Assembly (NCBI RefSeq): GCF_002161285.1 | Contig: NZ_NFHH01000008.1 | Location: 62,001-126,000, forward strand | Source of the DNA: Blautia sp. An81 | Lineage (GTDB): Bacteria; Bacillota; Clostridia; Lachnospirales; Lachnospiraceae | DNA length: 64,000 bases | Direction of reading: 5' to 3' | In this document: positions 52,735 to 61,112 of the stretch, one piece after another | How the letters are laid out: every line of letters begins with the position of its first letter | Numbering within the stretch: the first letter of the stretch is position 1 | Notes under the pieces: generated by a model | The model's database searches: none | What the model saw: the letters and a program-made list of their open reading frames with translations, nothing else | Told to the model about the DNA's origin: nothing | Made by a program: the position numbers and the translations under genes

Positions 52735-53603
52735 TGAACACAGGGAAGAAGAAAAAATTAAACTGGACCCCATACTGCTATCTGATCCCATGTATGCTGG
52801 TGTTCGCCATATTCCTGTTCTATCCCTTTTTCAAGACCATTTATCTCAGCCTTTTCCTGACAGACAGAATGGGACAGGCTAAGATTTTTGTAGGGATGCA
52901 GAACTATATAGACCTTCTTACTTCTGAATCATTCAGAAACAGTCTGAAGGTAACTTTGATCTTTGTTGTGATCGTAGTTATCGGGGGCATGCTCCTGGGC
53001 CTGATCGCAGCGGTTCTGTGCAACAAGGCTTTCCCGGGAATCCGGGCTTTCAGTACCGCATATGCCCTGCCTATGGCTATTGCTTCCAGTTCTGCGGCAA
53101 TGATCTTCCAGATCATGCTCCACCCTACTGTTGGTATTGTGAACAAACTTACAGGGCTGGATATTAACTGGCTGAATGATCCCGACACTGCCCTGGTCTG
53201 TGTGGCGATCCTGACTGCCTGGCTGAACAGCGGCATTAACTTTCTGTATTTCTCAGCAGGGCTGGGCAATATTGACGAGACCATCTATGAGAGAGCTTCC
53301 GTAGACGGAGCAAGCGGCGTGCAGCAGTTCTTCAGCCTGACTCTGCCGGGACTTTCTCCGATCATGTTCTACACACTGGTTGTAAATATTATCCAGGCAT
53401 TTCAGTCCTTTGGACAGATCAAGATCCTGACCGAAGGAGGCCCGGACGAGGCGACAAATGTTATCGTGTATTCCATTTACCGTGACGCTTTCTTTAACTA
53501 CCGTTTCGGAAGTGCCGCAGCTCAGTCCGTGATCCTGTTTATTATTATCATGATCATTACACTGATTATGTTCAGACTTGAAAAGAAAGGAGTAAGCTAC
53601 TAA
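52734..53603 (+). CDS. ugpA: ABC transporter permease, UgpA type
   Basis: A 289-aa permease with six transmembrane segments and the EAA-loop sequence YERASVDGASGVQQFFSLTL followed by PGLSPIMFY. It starts in a TAATG overlap with the ATPase gene. It resembles glycerol-3-phosphate permease UgpA (N-terminal LIPCMLVFAIFLFYPFFKTI, then GMQNYIDLL). Together with the next permease it forms the channel. Confidence 0.9.
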   Translation: MNTGKKKKLNWTPYCYLIPCMLVFAIFLFYPFFKTIYLSLFLTDRMGQAKIFVGMQNYIDLLTSESFRNSLKVTLIFVVIVVIGGMLLGLIAAVLCNKAFPGIRAFSTAYALPMAIASSSAAMIFQIMLHPTVGIVNKLTGLDINWLNDPDTALVCVAILTAWLNSGINFLYFSAGLGNIDETIYERASVDGASGVQQFFSLTLPGLSPIMFYTLVVNIIQAFQSFGQIKILTEGGPDEATNVIVYSIYRDAFFNYRFGSAAAQSVILFIIIMIITLIMFRLEKKGVSY

Positions 53604-54523
53604 TGAGTCAGTCTAGTAATGCAGCTACCATCAGCGGCCAGAAAACTATCAGCAGAGAGCAGCTTCTGGCTTTAAAAAAGGAAATGAATGCCAAGGCACT
53701 GACTAAGAGAAGAATCCGTACAGGGGGCCTTCTGGCAGGAAACATTATATTTGCACTTTTGATCCTGCTTCCTTTGCTTTATGCAGTCAGCATTGCATTT
53801 ATGCCTTCAGGAGAACTGTTTACCACTGAGCTGAATCTTCTTCCGAAGCATCCTACTTTGCAGAACTTTCAAGATGCATTTGTAAATGTACCTTTGCTGA
53901 GATTTATTGTTAACTCCTTTGTTATGGCAGGTTCCATTACTATCGGGCAGATCATTACCTGTTCTCTTGCAGCTTTTGCTTTCTCCTTTTTGGAGTTTAA
54001 GGGAAGGAATGTACTGTTTATGATCGTTTTGGCGACTATGATGGTTCCCGGGGAAGCAACAATAGTATCAAACTATCTGACTGTAGGTAATCTGGGAATG
54101 CTGGATACTTATCCTGTATTGATCGTGCCTTACCTGACATCAGCAATGGGAATTTTCCTGTTCCGTCAGTTTTATATGTCCTTCCCGATTTCTCTGTATG
54201 AATCAGCGAAACTGGACGGATGCAGCAATTTGAAATTTATTGTGCGGATCCTGATCCCGCTGACAAAATCTGCTATCGGAGCAATGGCTGTATATACCTT
54301 TATCAATGCATGGAATATGTATATGTGGCCTTTGCTGGTAACCGGTTCTAATGAGATGAGAACAGTGCAGATCGGTATCAGTATGCTGAACAGTGTGGAT
54401 TCCCAGTCACTGACTATGATGGTGGCAGGTGTGGTAATTGTTATTATTCCCTCAATTTCTATCTTTATTGTGGGACAGAAACAGCTGATCCGGGGTATGT
54501 TCTCCGGTGCGGTAAAAGGTTAA
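53603..54523 (+). CDS. ugpE: ABC transporter permease, UgpE type
   Basis: A 306-aa permease of the MalG/UgpE type. After about 45 hydrophilic residues there are six transmembrane segments; a GELFTTELNLLPKHPTLQNF motif and the EAA loop (SLYESAKLDGCSNLKFIVRI) are visible. Start and stop overlap the preceding gene (TAATG). The binding-protein gene follows after 20 bp. Confidence 0.9.
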   Translation: MSQSSNAATISGQKTISREQLLALKKEMNAKALTKRRIRTGGLLAGNIIFALLILLPLLYAVSIAFMPSGELFTTELNLLPKHPTLQNFQDAFVNVPLLRFIVNSFVMAGSITIGQIITCSLAAFAFSFLEFKGRNVLFMIVLATMMVPGEATIVSNYLTVGNLGMLDTYPVLIVPYLTSAMGIFLFRQFYMSFPISLYESAKLDGCSNLKFIVRILIPLTKSAIGAMAVYTFINAWNMYMWPLLVTGSNEMRTVQIGISMLNSVDSQSLTMMVAGVVIVIIPSISIFIVGQKQLIRGMFSGAVKG

Positions 54524-54543
54524 TTGAAAAAAGGAGAGTAAGA

Positions 54544-55950
54544 ATGAAGAAAAAAATCGTATCTTTATTATTGACAGGCGTTATGGCAGCAGGCGCACTG
54601 GCTGGCTGCGGCGGACAGAGCATTGCTGATCAGCAGGCGGCAGGTGATACCACTGCAGATTCTGCAGAGGGCGAAGCCGCTGAAGAAACAGTGACAATGG
54701 CGGCAGCCGATGAGGTAGACGGTACAGAGATCACCTTCTGGCATTCTATGGGCGGCGTAAACGGCCAGGCTATTGATGAGCTGGTAAACCGGTTCAATGA
54801 AGAGAATGAACTGGGAATCACCGTTGTATCTGAGTATCAGGGGGAATATGATGACGCCCTGAACAAGCTGAGAAGTGCCCAGATCGGAAACATGGGTGCA
54901 GATCTGGTACAGGTATATGAGATCGGTACAAGATTCATGATCGATTCCGGCTGGATCATTCCCATGCAGGAGATGATCGACCAGGATAATTATGATGTTT
55001 CCCAGATCGAGCCAAACCTGGCAGCTTACTATACTATTGACGATCAGCTTTATTCCATGCCTTTTAACTCCTCTACTCCTCTTATGTATTATAATGTAGA
55101 TATGTTTGAGCAGGCAGGGATTACAGAGATTCCTACCAGCCTGGAAGGAATTCTGGAGATCGGTGATCAGCTGCTGAATGAAGGCGGCGCCGGAGAAGTT
55201 ATGTCTCTGTCTATCTATGGATGGTTCTTTGAACAGTTCCTTGGAAAACAGGGCCTTGATTATGCAAACAACGGTAACGGAAGAGAAGAGGCTGCTACAG
55301 CAGTTGCTTTTGATGAGAACGGCGGAGCTGCAAATATCCTGAACGCATGGAAAGATCTTTCTGACGCAGGATATGCGCCTATCGTTGGTAAAGGTGGAGA
55401 TGCAGGTCTTGCAGATTTCTCCGCAGGAAAATCTGCCATTACTCTGGCATCTACAGCTTCTCTGAAACAGATCCTTCAGGATGTAAACGGAAAATTTGAA
55501 GTAGGTACCGCTTACTTCCCATCTATTACAGATGAAGACCAGGGCGGCGTATCTATCGGCGGCGCTTCTCTGTGGGCACTGAACAACAACGATCCTAAGA
55601 AATTAAGAGCTACCTGGGAGTTTGTGAAATTTATGATCTCTCCGGAGTCTCAGGCTTACTGGAATGCACAGACCGGATATTTCCCTGTAACTGTTGCAGC
55701 TCAGGAAGAGCAGGTATTCAAAGATAACATTGCTCAGTATCCTCAGTTCCAGACAGCTATCGACCAGCTCCATGATTCTTCACCGGAGTATGTAGGAGCA
55801 CTGTTAAGCGTCTTCTCTGAGGCAAGGGCAACTGTGGAGTCAGAGATTGAGAGTATGCTGAACGGTGAAGTGAATGTAGATGAAGCTGTATCCAATATGG
55901 CCGATACCATTAACAAGTCCATTGAGGAATACAATCTGGTAAATGGCTGA
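54544..55950 (+). CDS. ugpB: Binding lipoprotein, UgpB type
   Basis: A 468-aa substrate-binding lipoprotein. The signal peptide ends in ALAGCGG with Cys lipidation, then an acidic linker. The mature domain shows the UgpB pattern: ITFWHSMGGVNGQAIDELVN, VYEIGTRFMIDSG and MPFNSSTPLMYYNVDMF. UgpB binds glycerol-3-phosphate and glycerophosphodiesters. The following glycerophosphodiesterase gene strongly supports such a substrate here. AAAGGAGAGTAAG precedes the ATG. Confidence 0.88.
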   Translation: MKKKIVSLLLTGVMAAGALAGCGGQSIADQQAAGDTTADSAEGEAAEETVTMAAADEVDGTEITFWHSMGGVNGQAIDELVNRFNEENELGITVVSEYQGEYDDALNKLRSAQIGNMGADLVQVYEIGTRFMIDSGWIIPMQEMIDQDNYDVSQIEPNLAAYYTIDDQLYSMPFNSSTPLMYYNVDMFEQAGITEIPTSLEGILEIGDQLLNEGGAGEVMSLSIYGWFFEQFLGKQGLDYANNGNGREEAATAVAFDENGGAANILNAWKDLSDAGYAPIVGKGGDAGLADFSAGKSAITLASTASLKQILQDVNGKFEVGTAYFPSITDEDQGGVSIGGASLWALNNNDPKKLRATWEFVKFMISPESQAYWNAQTGYFPVTVAAQEEQVFKDNIAQYPQFQTAIDQLHDSSPEYVGALLSVFSEARATVESEIESMLNGEVNVDEAVSNMADTINKSIEEYNLVNG

Positions 55951-56004
55951 GACAGAGAAACCGCTGGGCAGTGACGGGGGATCTTTATAAAGAATTTCCC
56001 AACC

Positions 56005-56080
56005 TTGCACATTGGAAACATCATGTTATAATAGCCGTAGACAGGTAAATGAGGGCCGCCCCTTTACGGGCGGTCTTCTT
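56005..56080 (+). promoter_or_regulatory. Internal promoter followed by attenuator-like hairpin
   Basis: TTGCAC (56005-56010), a 16-bp spacer and TATAAT (56027-56032), then about 20 bp downstream a GC-rich hairpin GGCCGCCC/GGGCGGTC (56054-56075) trailed by TTCTTT. The hairpin could end ugpB transcription and also limit transcription from this promoter into the phosphodiesterase gene. Confidence 0.6.
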
Positions 56081-56142
56081 TGTACCTCAGACTTGGAAGG
56101 ATAAGCAGTCAGACAAAATATCGGAAAGAAGGAAAAGAAATT

Positions 56143-56883
56143 ATGACAAAAGTATTTGCACACAGAGGCGCCAGCGGATATGCGCCGGAAAATACGCTTC
56201 AGGCTTTTCATCTGGCCCAGGAGCAGGGAGCAGACGGGATCGAACTGGATGTCCAGCTTACAAAAGACGGGGAAGTGGTGGTGATCCACGATGAGACCAT
56301 TGACCGGACCAGCACGGGCAAAGGCTATGTAAGAGACTATACCCTGGCAGAACTGAAAAAATTTTCTTTCCATAATCATATGGAAAAATATAAAGGGGTA
56401 AAGATCCCTACTTTAAGGGAAGTGCTGGAACTGGTAAAGCCGGGAAAGATGGAAGTGAATATTGAACTGAAGACCGGAATCTTCTGGTATCCGGATATTG
56501 AAGAAAAGACTATGAAGATCGTAAAGGAAGCAGGCATGGAAGACCGGGTGATCTATTCTTCTTTTAACCACTACAGCGTGCAGAAGGTACGGAGCCTGGA
56601 CGAGAAAGCGGAAACCGCTTATTTATACAGCGATGTGATGCTGGATGTGGAAAAGTATGCTCAGAATACAGGGGTATGTGGATTGCACCCGGCAGTTTTT
56701 CATCTGTATATGGCGGACTTTCTGGAAAAATATAAGGCAAGCGGCCTGAAAGTCCGGGTATGGACGGTAAACCGTGAAAAGGATATGAAAAAATTCATAG
56801 AGGAAGATCTGGAAGCCGTGATCACCAATTATCCGGATACTGCCCTTACTGTGAGAAGGCAGGTGGAAAATGCTGCAGGATAA
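56143..56883 (+). CDS. ugpQ: Glycerophosphodiester phosphodiesterase
   Basis: A 246-aa cytoplasmic GDPD. The start at 56143 gives the conserved N-terminus KVFAHRGASGYAPENTLQAF. Metal-binding residues appear in GIELDVQLTKDGEVVVIHDE and VNIELKTG, and the C-terminal VRVWTVN motif is intact. It hydrolyses glycerophosphodiesters to glycerol-3-phosphate and an alcohol. No signal peptide means it acts on imported substrate. Its end overlaps the HAD gene by 14 bp. Confidence 0.93.
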   Translation: MTKVFAHRGASGYAPENTLQAFHLAQEQGADGIELDVQLTKDGEVVVIHDETIDRTSTGKGYVRDYTLAELKKFSFHNHMEKYKGVKIPTLREVLELVKPGKMEVNIELKTGIFWYPDIEEKTMKIVKEAGMEDRVIYSSFNHYSVQKVRSLDEKAETAYLYSDVMLDVEKYAQNTGVCGLHPAVFHLYMADFLEKYKASGLKVRVWTVNREKDMKKFIEEDLEAVITNYPDTALTVRRQVENAAG

Positions 56884-57679
56884 TGGATTTATAAAAGATA
56901 AGCGCCTCTTCCTCCTGGATATTGACGGCACGGTGTGCATTGGACAGCGGCTGATCGACGGCACCAGAGAATTTCTGAAGGCAGTGAAGAACAGCGGCGG
57001 ACAGTTTGCCTTTATTACCAATAATTCTACAAGAAGTATAGAAGATTATATCCTGTCTTTCCAGAAACTGGGAGTGATGACAGACTATACCAATTTTGTC
57101 ACCGCCTCTTTTGCCACGGTCCAGTATCTGAAAAAGCACTATGACGGAAAGCTGATCTATGTGATGGGAACCAAATCTTTGATCCGGGAGTTGAAAAAGA
57201 ATAAGATCCATGTAACAACAGACTGTATGGATGAGGATATTGCCTGTGTCCTGGTTTCCTATGACAACCAGCTGACCTATGAAAAGATACAGGACACCTG
57301 TCAGGTCCTGAGCACCTGTAAGGTAGATTACCTGGCTACTAATCTGGACTATGTGTGCCCTATCGAATTCGGCTATGTGCCGGACTGCGGGGCCATCTGC
57401 CAGATGCTGGAACATGCGGTGAAGAGAAAACCAATCTATCTTGGAAAACCGGGCACTGCCATGGTAGATTATGCCCTGAAGCTGAACCATTTCTCCAGAG
57501 AGGAAACCCTGGTAGTGGGGGACCGGCTTTACACAGATATCCTCTGCGGCCATAACGCCGGTGTGGAAACCGCTCTGGTCCTTACAGGAGAGGCCACAAG
57601 AGAGGAAGGAGAAGCCTGTGAATACGGGCCGGATTATATATTCCGCTCCATTGAAGAATTGTATAAAGCGTGGCTGTAA
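56870..57679 (+). CDS. HAD-IIA phosphatase (NagD/AraL-like)
   Basis: A 269-aa HAD-superfamily hydrolase with the IIA cap. Motif I is LLDIDGTVCIGQ, motif II FITNNSTRS, the Lys motif LGKPGTAMVD and motif IV VVGDRLYTDILCGHNAG. NagD/AraL-type enzymes dephosphorylate sugar phosphates and related compounds. Overlap with the GDPD gene suggests it may act on glycerol-3-phosphate or the released phosphoalcohol; this is inference. Confidence 0.88.
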   Translation: MLQDNGFIKDKRLFLLDIDGTVCIGQRLIDGTREFLKAVKNSGGQFAFITNNSTRSIEDYILSFQKLGVMTDYTNFVTASFATVQYLKKHYDGKLIYVMGTKSLIRELKKNKIHVTTDCMDEDIACVLVSYDNQLTYEKIQDTCQVLSTCKVDYLATNLDYVCPIEFGYVPDCGAICQMLEHAVKRKPIYLGKPGTAMVDYALKLNHFSREETLVVGDRLYTDILCGHNAGVETALVLTGEATREEGEACEYGPDYIFRSIEELYKAWL

Positions 57680-57724
57680 TGCGACATCCCCGTTTTTTTT
57701 TCACTGTTTCGAGAAAGAATTCAA

Positions 57725-57753
57725 TTGAAGCCTTGCTGCTGGGATAGTATAAT
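57725..57753 (+). promoter_or_regulatory. Promoter of the YihS-like isomerase gene
   Basis: TTGAAG (57725-57730), a 17-bp spacer and TATAAT (57748-57753). Transcription should start near 57760, giving a leader of about 105 nt. Confidence 0.75.
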
Positions 57754-57761
57754 AAAAGAAC

Positions 57762-57845
57762 ATCAGGATATCAGGGCGAAAAAGCTGGAAAGCCGACCCA
57801 GGATCACCTGCAAAAGCAGATACGGCTCTGGGACCCGTTAAAATA
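57762..57845 (+). promoter_or_regulatory. Structured 5' leader, possible RNA regulator
   Basis: The leader contains nested pairings: CCCAG (57797-57801) with CTGGG (57828-57832), enclosing the tight hairpin CTGC-AAAA-GCAG (57808-57819); upstream GGGC and GCTGGAAAGC motifs; and GCCG/CGGC that could pair across the loop. I cannot assign it to a known riboswitch class. Confidence 0.4.
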
Positions 57846-57870
57846 TGAAGAAAGCAGCGAGGTAATGAAA

Positions 57871-59124
57871 ATGAGCGAGATATTGAAAAAATATCAGATT
57901 GACACAGAAGAAAACAAAAAATTTCAGGATGAGATCCGGGAAAACCTTTTGAACTTCGGACACAGATTTCCGTCTCCCAAGGGCAGTTCCTATTATCTGG
58001 GAGATGACGGAACCCCTTGGAAGGAAAGAAACCGTGAGACCTGGATCACTTCCAGGATGACCCATGTATATAGTATCGGCACTTTTCTGGGACACCCGGG
58101 CAGCGAGGAGCTGGCGGATGCAGGGCTGAAAGGTCTTCGTGAAGAACTTCACGATACCGAAAACGGAGGCTGGTATGCAGGCCTTACAGCAGAGGACCAG
58201 ATCCTTCCAAATAAACAGTGTTACGCCCATGCCTTTGTGATCCTGGCAGCAACATCGGCACTTCTGGCAGGAAGACCGGGAGCAGAGGAACTTTTAAAGG
58301 ATGCCCTGAAGCTCTATGATCTTCGGTTCTGGAATGAGGAAGAAGGACTTTCCTGTGATACTTGGAATACAGAATTCACGGTATTGGATGACTATCGGGG
58401 ACTGAACGCCAATATGCATACAGTAGAGGCTTTTCTGGCGGTAGCTGATGCTGCCGGAAAGGAAGAATACAGAGTGAGATCGGGCAGGATCATTGACCAT
58501 GTACTGGGATGGGCTTCAGATAACCAGTGGAGGATTCCGGAGCATTTCACCAAAGACTGGACACCGGATCTGGAATGTAATAAGGATCAGCCGGCAGATC
58601 AGTTTAAGCCATACGGGGCTACTCCGGGACACGGTATTGAATGGGCAAGATTGATCACACAGTGGGCTCTGTCTACATATAAGGAAGACACTCAGGGAGC
58701 TGCCAGGTACATAGAAGCAGCAGAAAATCTCTTTAACCGTGCAGTGAAAGACGCATGGAACGCAGATGGAGCTCCCGGTATTGTTTATACTACAGATTGG
58801 GAAGGCAAACCGGTAGTCCATGACCGTATGCACTGGACTCTGGCAGAGGCGATCAATACCTCCTCTGTGCTGTACCACGTTACAGGAAAAGCGGAGTATG
58901 GCCAGTATTACGCAGAGTTTATGAAGTATCTGGACGAGACGGTCATGGATCATTTCAATGGTTCCTGGTTCCATCAGCTGGACGAACACAACCAGGTGAT
59001 CGGTACTGTATGGCCGGGAAAATCAGATTTGTATCATGCTTTTCAGTCTACGCTGATTCCATTTTATTCTCCAGCATTGTCCATTGCGGCAGCAGTGGCT
59101 TCCTTCCGCCGCCTTGGAGACTGA
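57871..59124 (+). CDS. AGE-family aldose-ketose isomerase, YihS-like
   Basis: A 417-aa N-acylglucosamine 2-epimerase-superfamily enzyme with an (alpha/alpha)6 barrel. It matches the YihS pattern closely: TWITSRMTHVYSIGTFLGHP, GGWYAGL, YAHAFVILAATSA, YRGLNANMHTVEAFLAV, RIPEHF and GATPGHGIEWARL, DGAPGIVYTTDWEGKPVV. The His residues in NANMH, EHF and PGHGIEW correspond to the active site. YihS interconverts mannose/fructose and sulfoquinovose/sulfofructose. ATG at 57871 has GAGG 8 bp upstream; 57865 is an alternative start. No other sulfosugar genes are seen, so mannose-type activity is equally likely. Confidence 0.85.
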   Translation: MSEILKKYQIDTEENKKFQDEIRENLLNFGHRFPSPKGSSYYLGDDGTPWKERNRETWITSRMTHVYSIGTFLGHPGSEELADAGLKGLREELHDTENGGWYAGLTAEDQILPNKQCYAHAFVILAATSALLAGRPGAEELLKDALKLYDLRFWNEEEGLSCDTWNTEFTVLDDYRGLNANMHTVEAFLAVADAAGKEEYRVRSGRIIDHVLGWASDNQWRIPEHFTKDWTPDLECNKDQPADQFKPYGATPGHGIEWARLITQWALSTYKEDTQGAARYIEAAENLFNRAVKDAWNADGAPGIVYTTDWEGKPVVHDRMHWTLAEAINTSSVLYHVTGKAEYGQYYAEFMKYLDETVMDHFNGSWFHQLDEHNQVIGTVWPGKSDLYHAFQSTLIPFYSPALSIAAAVASFRRLGD

Positions 59125-59165
59125 AAGATCCATCCAGCGTCATTAGTTTGAAAATGATCGTGTCA

Positions 59166-59179
59166 GTACACTAGTGTAC
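59166..59179. repeat. Perfect 14-bp palindrome
   Basis: GTACACTAGTGTAC, fully self-complementary, 42 bp after the isomerase stop. Purpose unknown; it may be an operator or a chance site. Confidence 0.5.
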
Positions 59180-59209
59180 CAGGACTCAGGAAAAATAAAT
59201 TACAGATTA

Positions 59210-59263
59210 CGGAGCTATTGCATTAATATTCCCGGTTTTCATTAATGCAATAGCTCCGTTTTA
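59210..59263 (+). terminator. Terminator after the YihS-like gene
   Basis: CGGAGCTATTGCATTAAT (59210-59227) pairs perfectly over 18 bp with its complement at 59241-59258, followed by TTTTATT. The arm resembles family 2 repeats (GGAGCTGTTGCATTGAT at 51348). Confidence 0.85.
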
Positions 59264-59324
59264 TTCTATAGGAGCTGCTGCACACAAAGTCCTCAAGCTC
59301 CTTGAGATTGAGAAGAGGTAAAGA

Positions 59325-59367
59325 TTGACATGGATTTAATTGAGACATACAATAGTTGTATATACAA
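59325..59367 (+). promoter_or_regulatory. ABC exporter promoter with palindromic operator
   Basis: TTGACA (59325-59330), a 17-bp spacer and TACAAT (59348-59353). Two overlapping palindromes, ACAATAGTTGT (59349-59359) and TTGTATATACAA (59356-59367), cover the -10 and start region. This is a suitable repressor site for the MarR protein encoded at the end of the operon. Confidence 0.7.
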
Positions 59368-59384
59368 TAATTGGAGGTGCAACT

Positions 59385-61112
59385 ATGCTTCGAAGGCTTT
59401 TTTCCTATATGCATCAGTATAAAAAATATGCGCTGCTGGCTCTTATCTGTATCAGTGCAGAGTCTGTTTTTGAGCTGATCGTTCCCCTTATTATGGCGGA
59501 CCTGGTAGATATTGGAGTGGCTGCAGGGGACAAAGAGTATATTTTCAGAAAAGGTCTGGAGATGGTTATCTGCGGTATCATTGCCCTGATCCTGGGTGTG
59601 GGAAGCGCCAGGTTTGCGGCCCTGGCAGGACAGGGATTGGGTGCGGAGCTCCGCCGGGCAGAATATGAGAAGCTTCAGAAATATTCCTTTTCCAATATTG
59701 ACCATTTTCGGGTATCTTCCCTTGTCACCAGGCTGACAAGCGATGTGACTAATATTCAGAATACCGTTTCCACAGGAATGCGGCCTTTCTGCAGAGGGCC
59801 GGTGATGTTGGTGGCGGCTACAGCCGTGGCCTTTTCCATCAACCGGGAACTGGCGGTGGTGTTTCTGGTAGCCCTTCCTGTTCTGGCCTGTCTGCTGTTT
59901 TGTATCACTATGAAGGTCCGCCCTCTTTATGGTGTCATGCAGGAGGCCATTGATAATGTGAACCGGATCATACAGGAAAACCTGGCGGCAGTTCGTGTGG
60001 TAAAGGCTTATGTAAGAGGAGATTACGAAAATGCCAAGTTTGAGGAAGGAAATGAGAACCTGAAGGAACAGTCGGAAAGGGCCTTCCGGCTGGCGGCTTT
60101 GAATATGCCTGCCATGCAGTTCGTCATGTACGGGACGATCCTGAGTATCCTCTGGTTTGGCGGAGGACTGATCAACACAGGAAAAATGGAAGTAGGGGAG
60201 CTGACAGGATTTCTCAGCTATGTACTCCAGATTTTGAATTCTCTGATGATGATTTCAAATGTATTTCTGATGATGACCCGCTCTATTGCTTCAGGAGTCC
60301 GGATTATGGAAGTGATTGATGAGAAAGTAGACATTACAGATGAAAAGGCCAGAGACATTCAGGTAGAACGGGGAGAAATCGACTTTGACCATGTATGGTT
60401 TAAATATAAAAAGGATGCTGAAGAGTATGTTCTTTCCGATATTTCCTTCCATATAGAGCCGGGACAGACTCTGGGGATCATCGGGCAGACAGGCTCTGCC
60501 AAGACAACTCTGGTCCAGCTGATCCCCAGGCTTTATGAGGCAGAGAGGGGAATTGTCCGGGTAGATGGAATACCGGTGGAGGAGTATCCTATGGAACATT
60601 TAAGAGATGCCATTGCCATGGTGCTCCAGAAAAATACCCTGTTTTCCGGAAGCCTTCTTTCAAATCTGAAATGGGGAAATGAAAATGCATCTCAGGAGGA
60701 AGTGGAACTGGCCTGCAGGATTGCCTGTGCAGATGAATTTATTTCCAGGCTGCCCCAGGGTTACGAAACAGAAATGGGGCAGGGCGGAGTAAATGTATCC
60801 GGAGGGCAGAAGCAGAGACTATGTATTGCCAGAGCTCTGCTGAAGCGTCCCAGAGTGCTGATACTGGACGACTCCACCAGTGCCGTTGACACGGCTACAG
60901 AGGGGAAGATCCGTGAGAGATTGAAAACATACCTGCCGGATATGACAAAGATCATCATTGCGCAGAGGATTTCTTCTGTACGCCATGCAGACCAGATCCT
61001 TATCCTGGATGATGGAAAGGTAAATGATATAGGAACCCATGAAGCCCTGCTGGAGAGAAATGAGATCTACCGGCAGATCTATGATTCACAGAAGGAAGGA
61101 GTGGAGCTGTAA
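59385..61112 (+). CDS. Heterodimeric ABC exporter, degenerate-site subunit
   Basis: A 575-aa half-transporter; ATG at 59385 follows TTGGAGG. Six transmembrane segments are followed by a nucleotide-binding domain whose catalytic site is altered: Walker A is GQTGSAKTT (Ala in place of the usual Gly), Walker B is LILDDSTSAVD (Asp instead of the catalytic Glu) and the switch His is Gln (IIAQRISS). The signature VSGGQKQRL is normal. This is the pattern of the degenerate partner in asymmetric exporters such as LmrCD or TM287/288. It overlaps its partner gene (TAATG). Confidence 0.9.
   Translation: MLRRLFSYMHQYKKYALLALICISAESVFELIVPLIMADLVDIGVAAGDKEYIFRKGLEMVICGIIALILGVGSARFAALAGQGLGAELRRAEYEKLQKYSFSNIDHFRVSSLVTRLTSDVTNIQNTVSTGMRPFCRGPVMLVAATAVAFSINRELAVVFLVALPVLACLLFCITMKVRPLYGVMQEAIDNVNRIIQENLAAVRVVKAYVRGDYENAKFEEGNENLKEQSERAFRLAALNMPAMQFVMYGTILSILWFGGGLINTGKMEVGELTGFLSYVLQILNSLMMISNVFLMMTRSIASGVRIMEVIDEKVDITDEKARDIQVERGEIDFDHVWFKYKKDAEEYVLSDISFHIEPGQTLGIIGQTGSAKTTLVQLIPRLYEAERGIVRVDGIPVEEYPMEHLRDAIAMVLQKNTLFSGSLLSNLKWGNENASQEEVELACRIACADEFISRLPQGYETEMGQGGVNVSGGQKQRLCIARALLKRPRVLILDDSTSAVDTATEGKIRERLKTYLPDMTKIIIAQRISSVRHADQILILDDGKVNDIGTHEALLERNEIYRQIYDSQKEGVEL

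Noticed and set aside
57762-57845. c-di-GMP or ZTP riboswitch before the isomerase gene
   Set aside because: Fragments such as CAGGGCGAAA look suggestive, but the remaining conserved positions of these classes are absent.
57871-59124. Sulfoquinovose degradation pathway
   Set aside because: Only the YihS-like isomerase is present; no sulfoquinovosidase, sulfofructose kinase/aldolase or transaldolase gene lies nearby.
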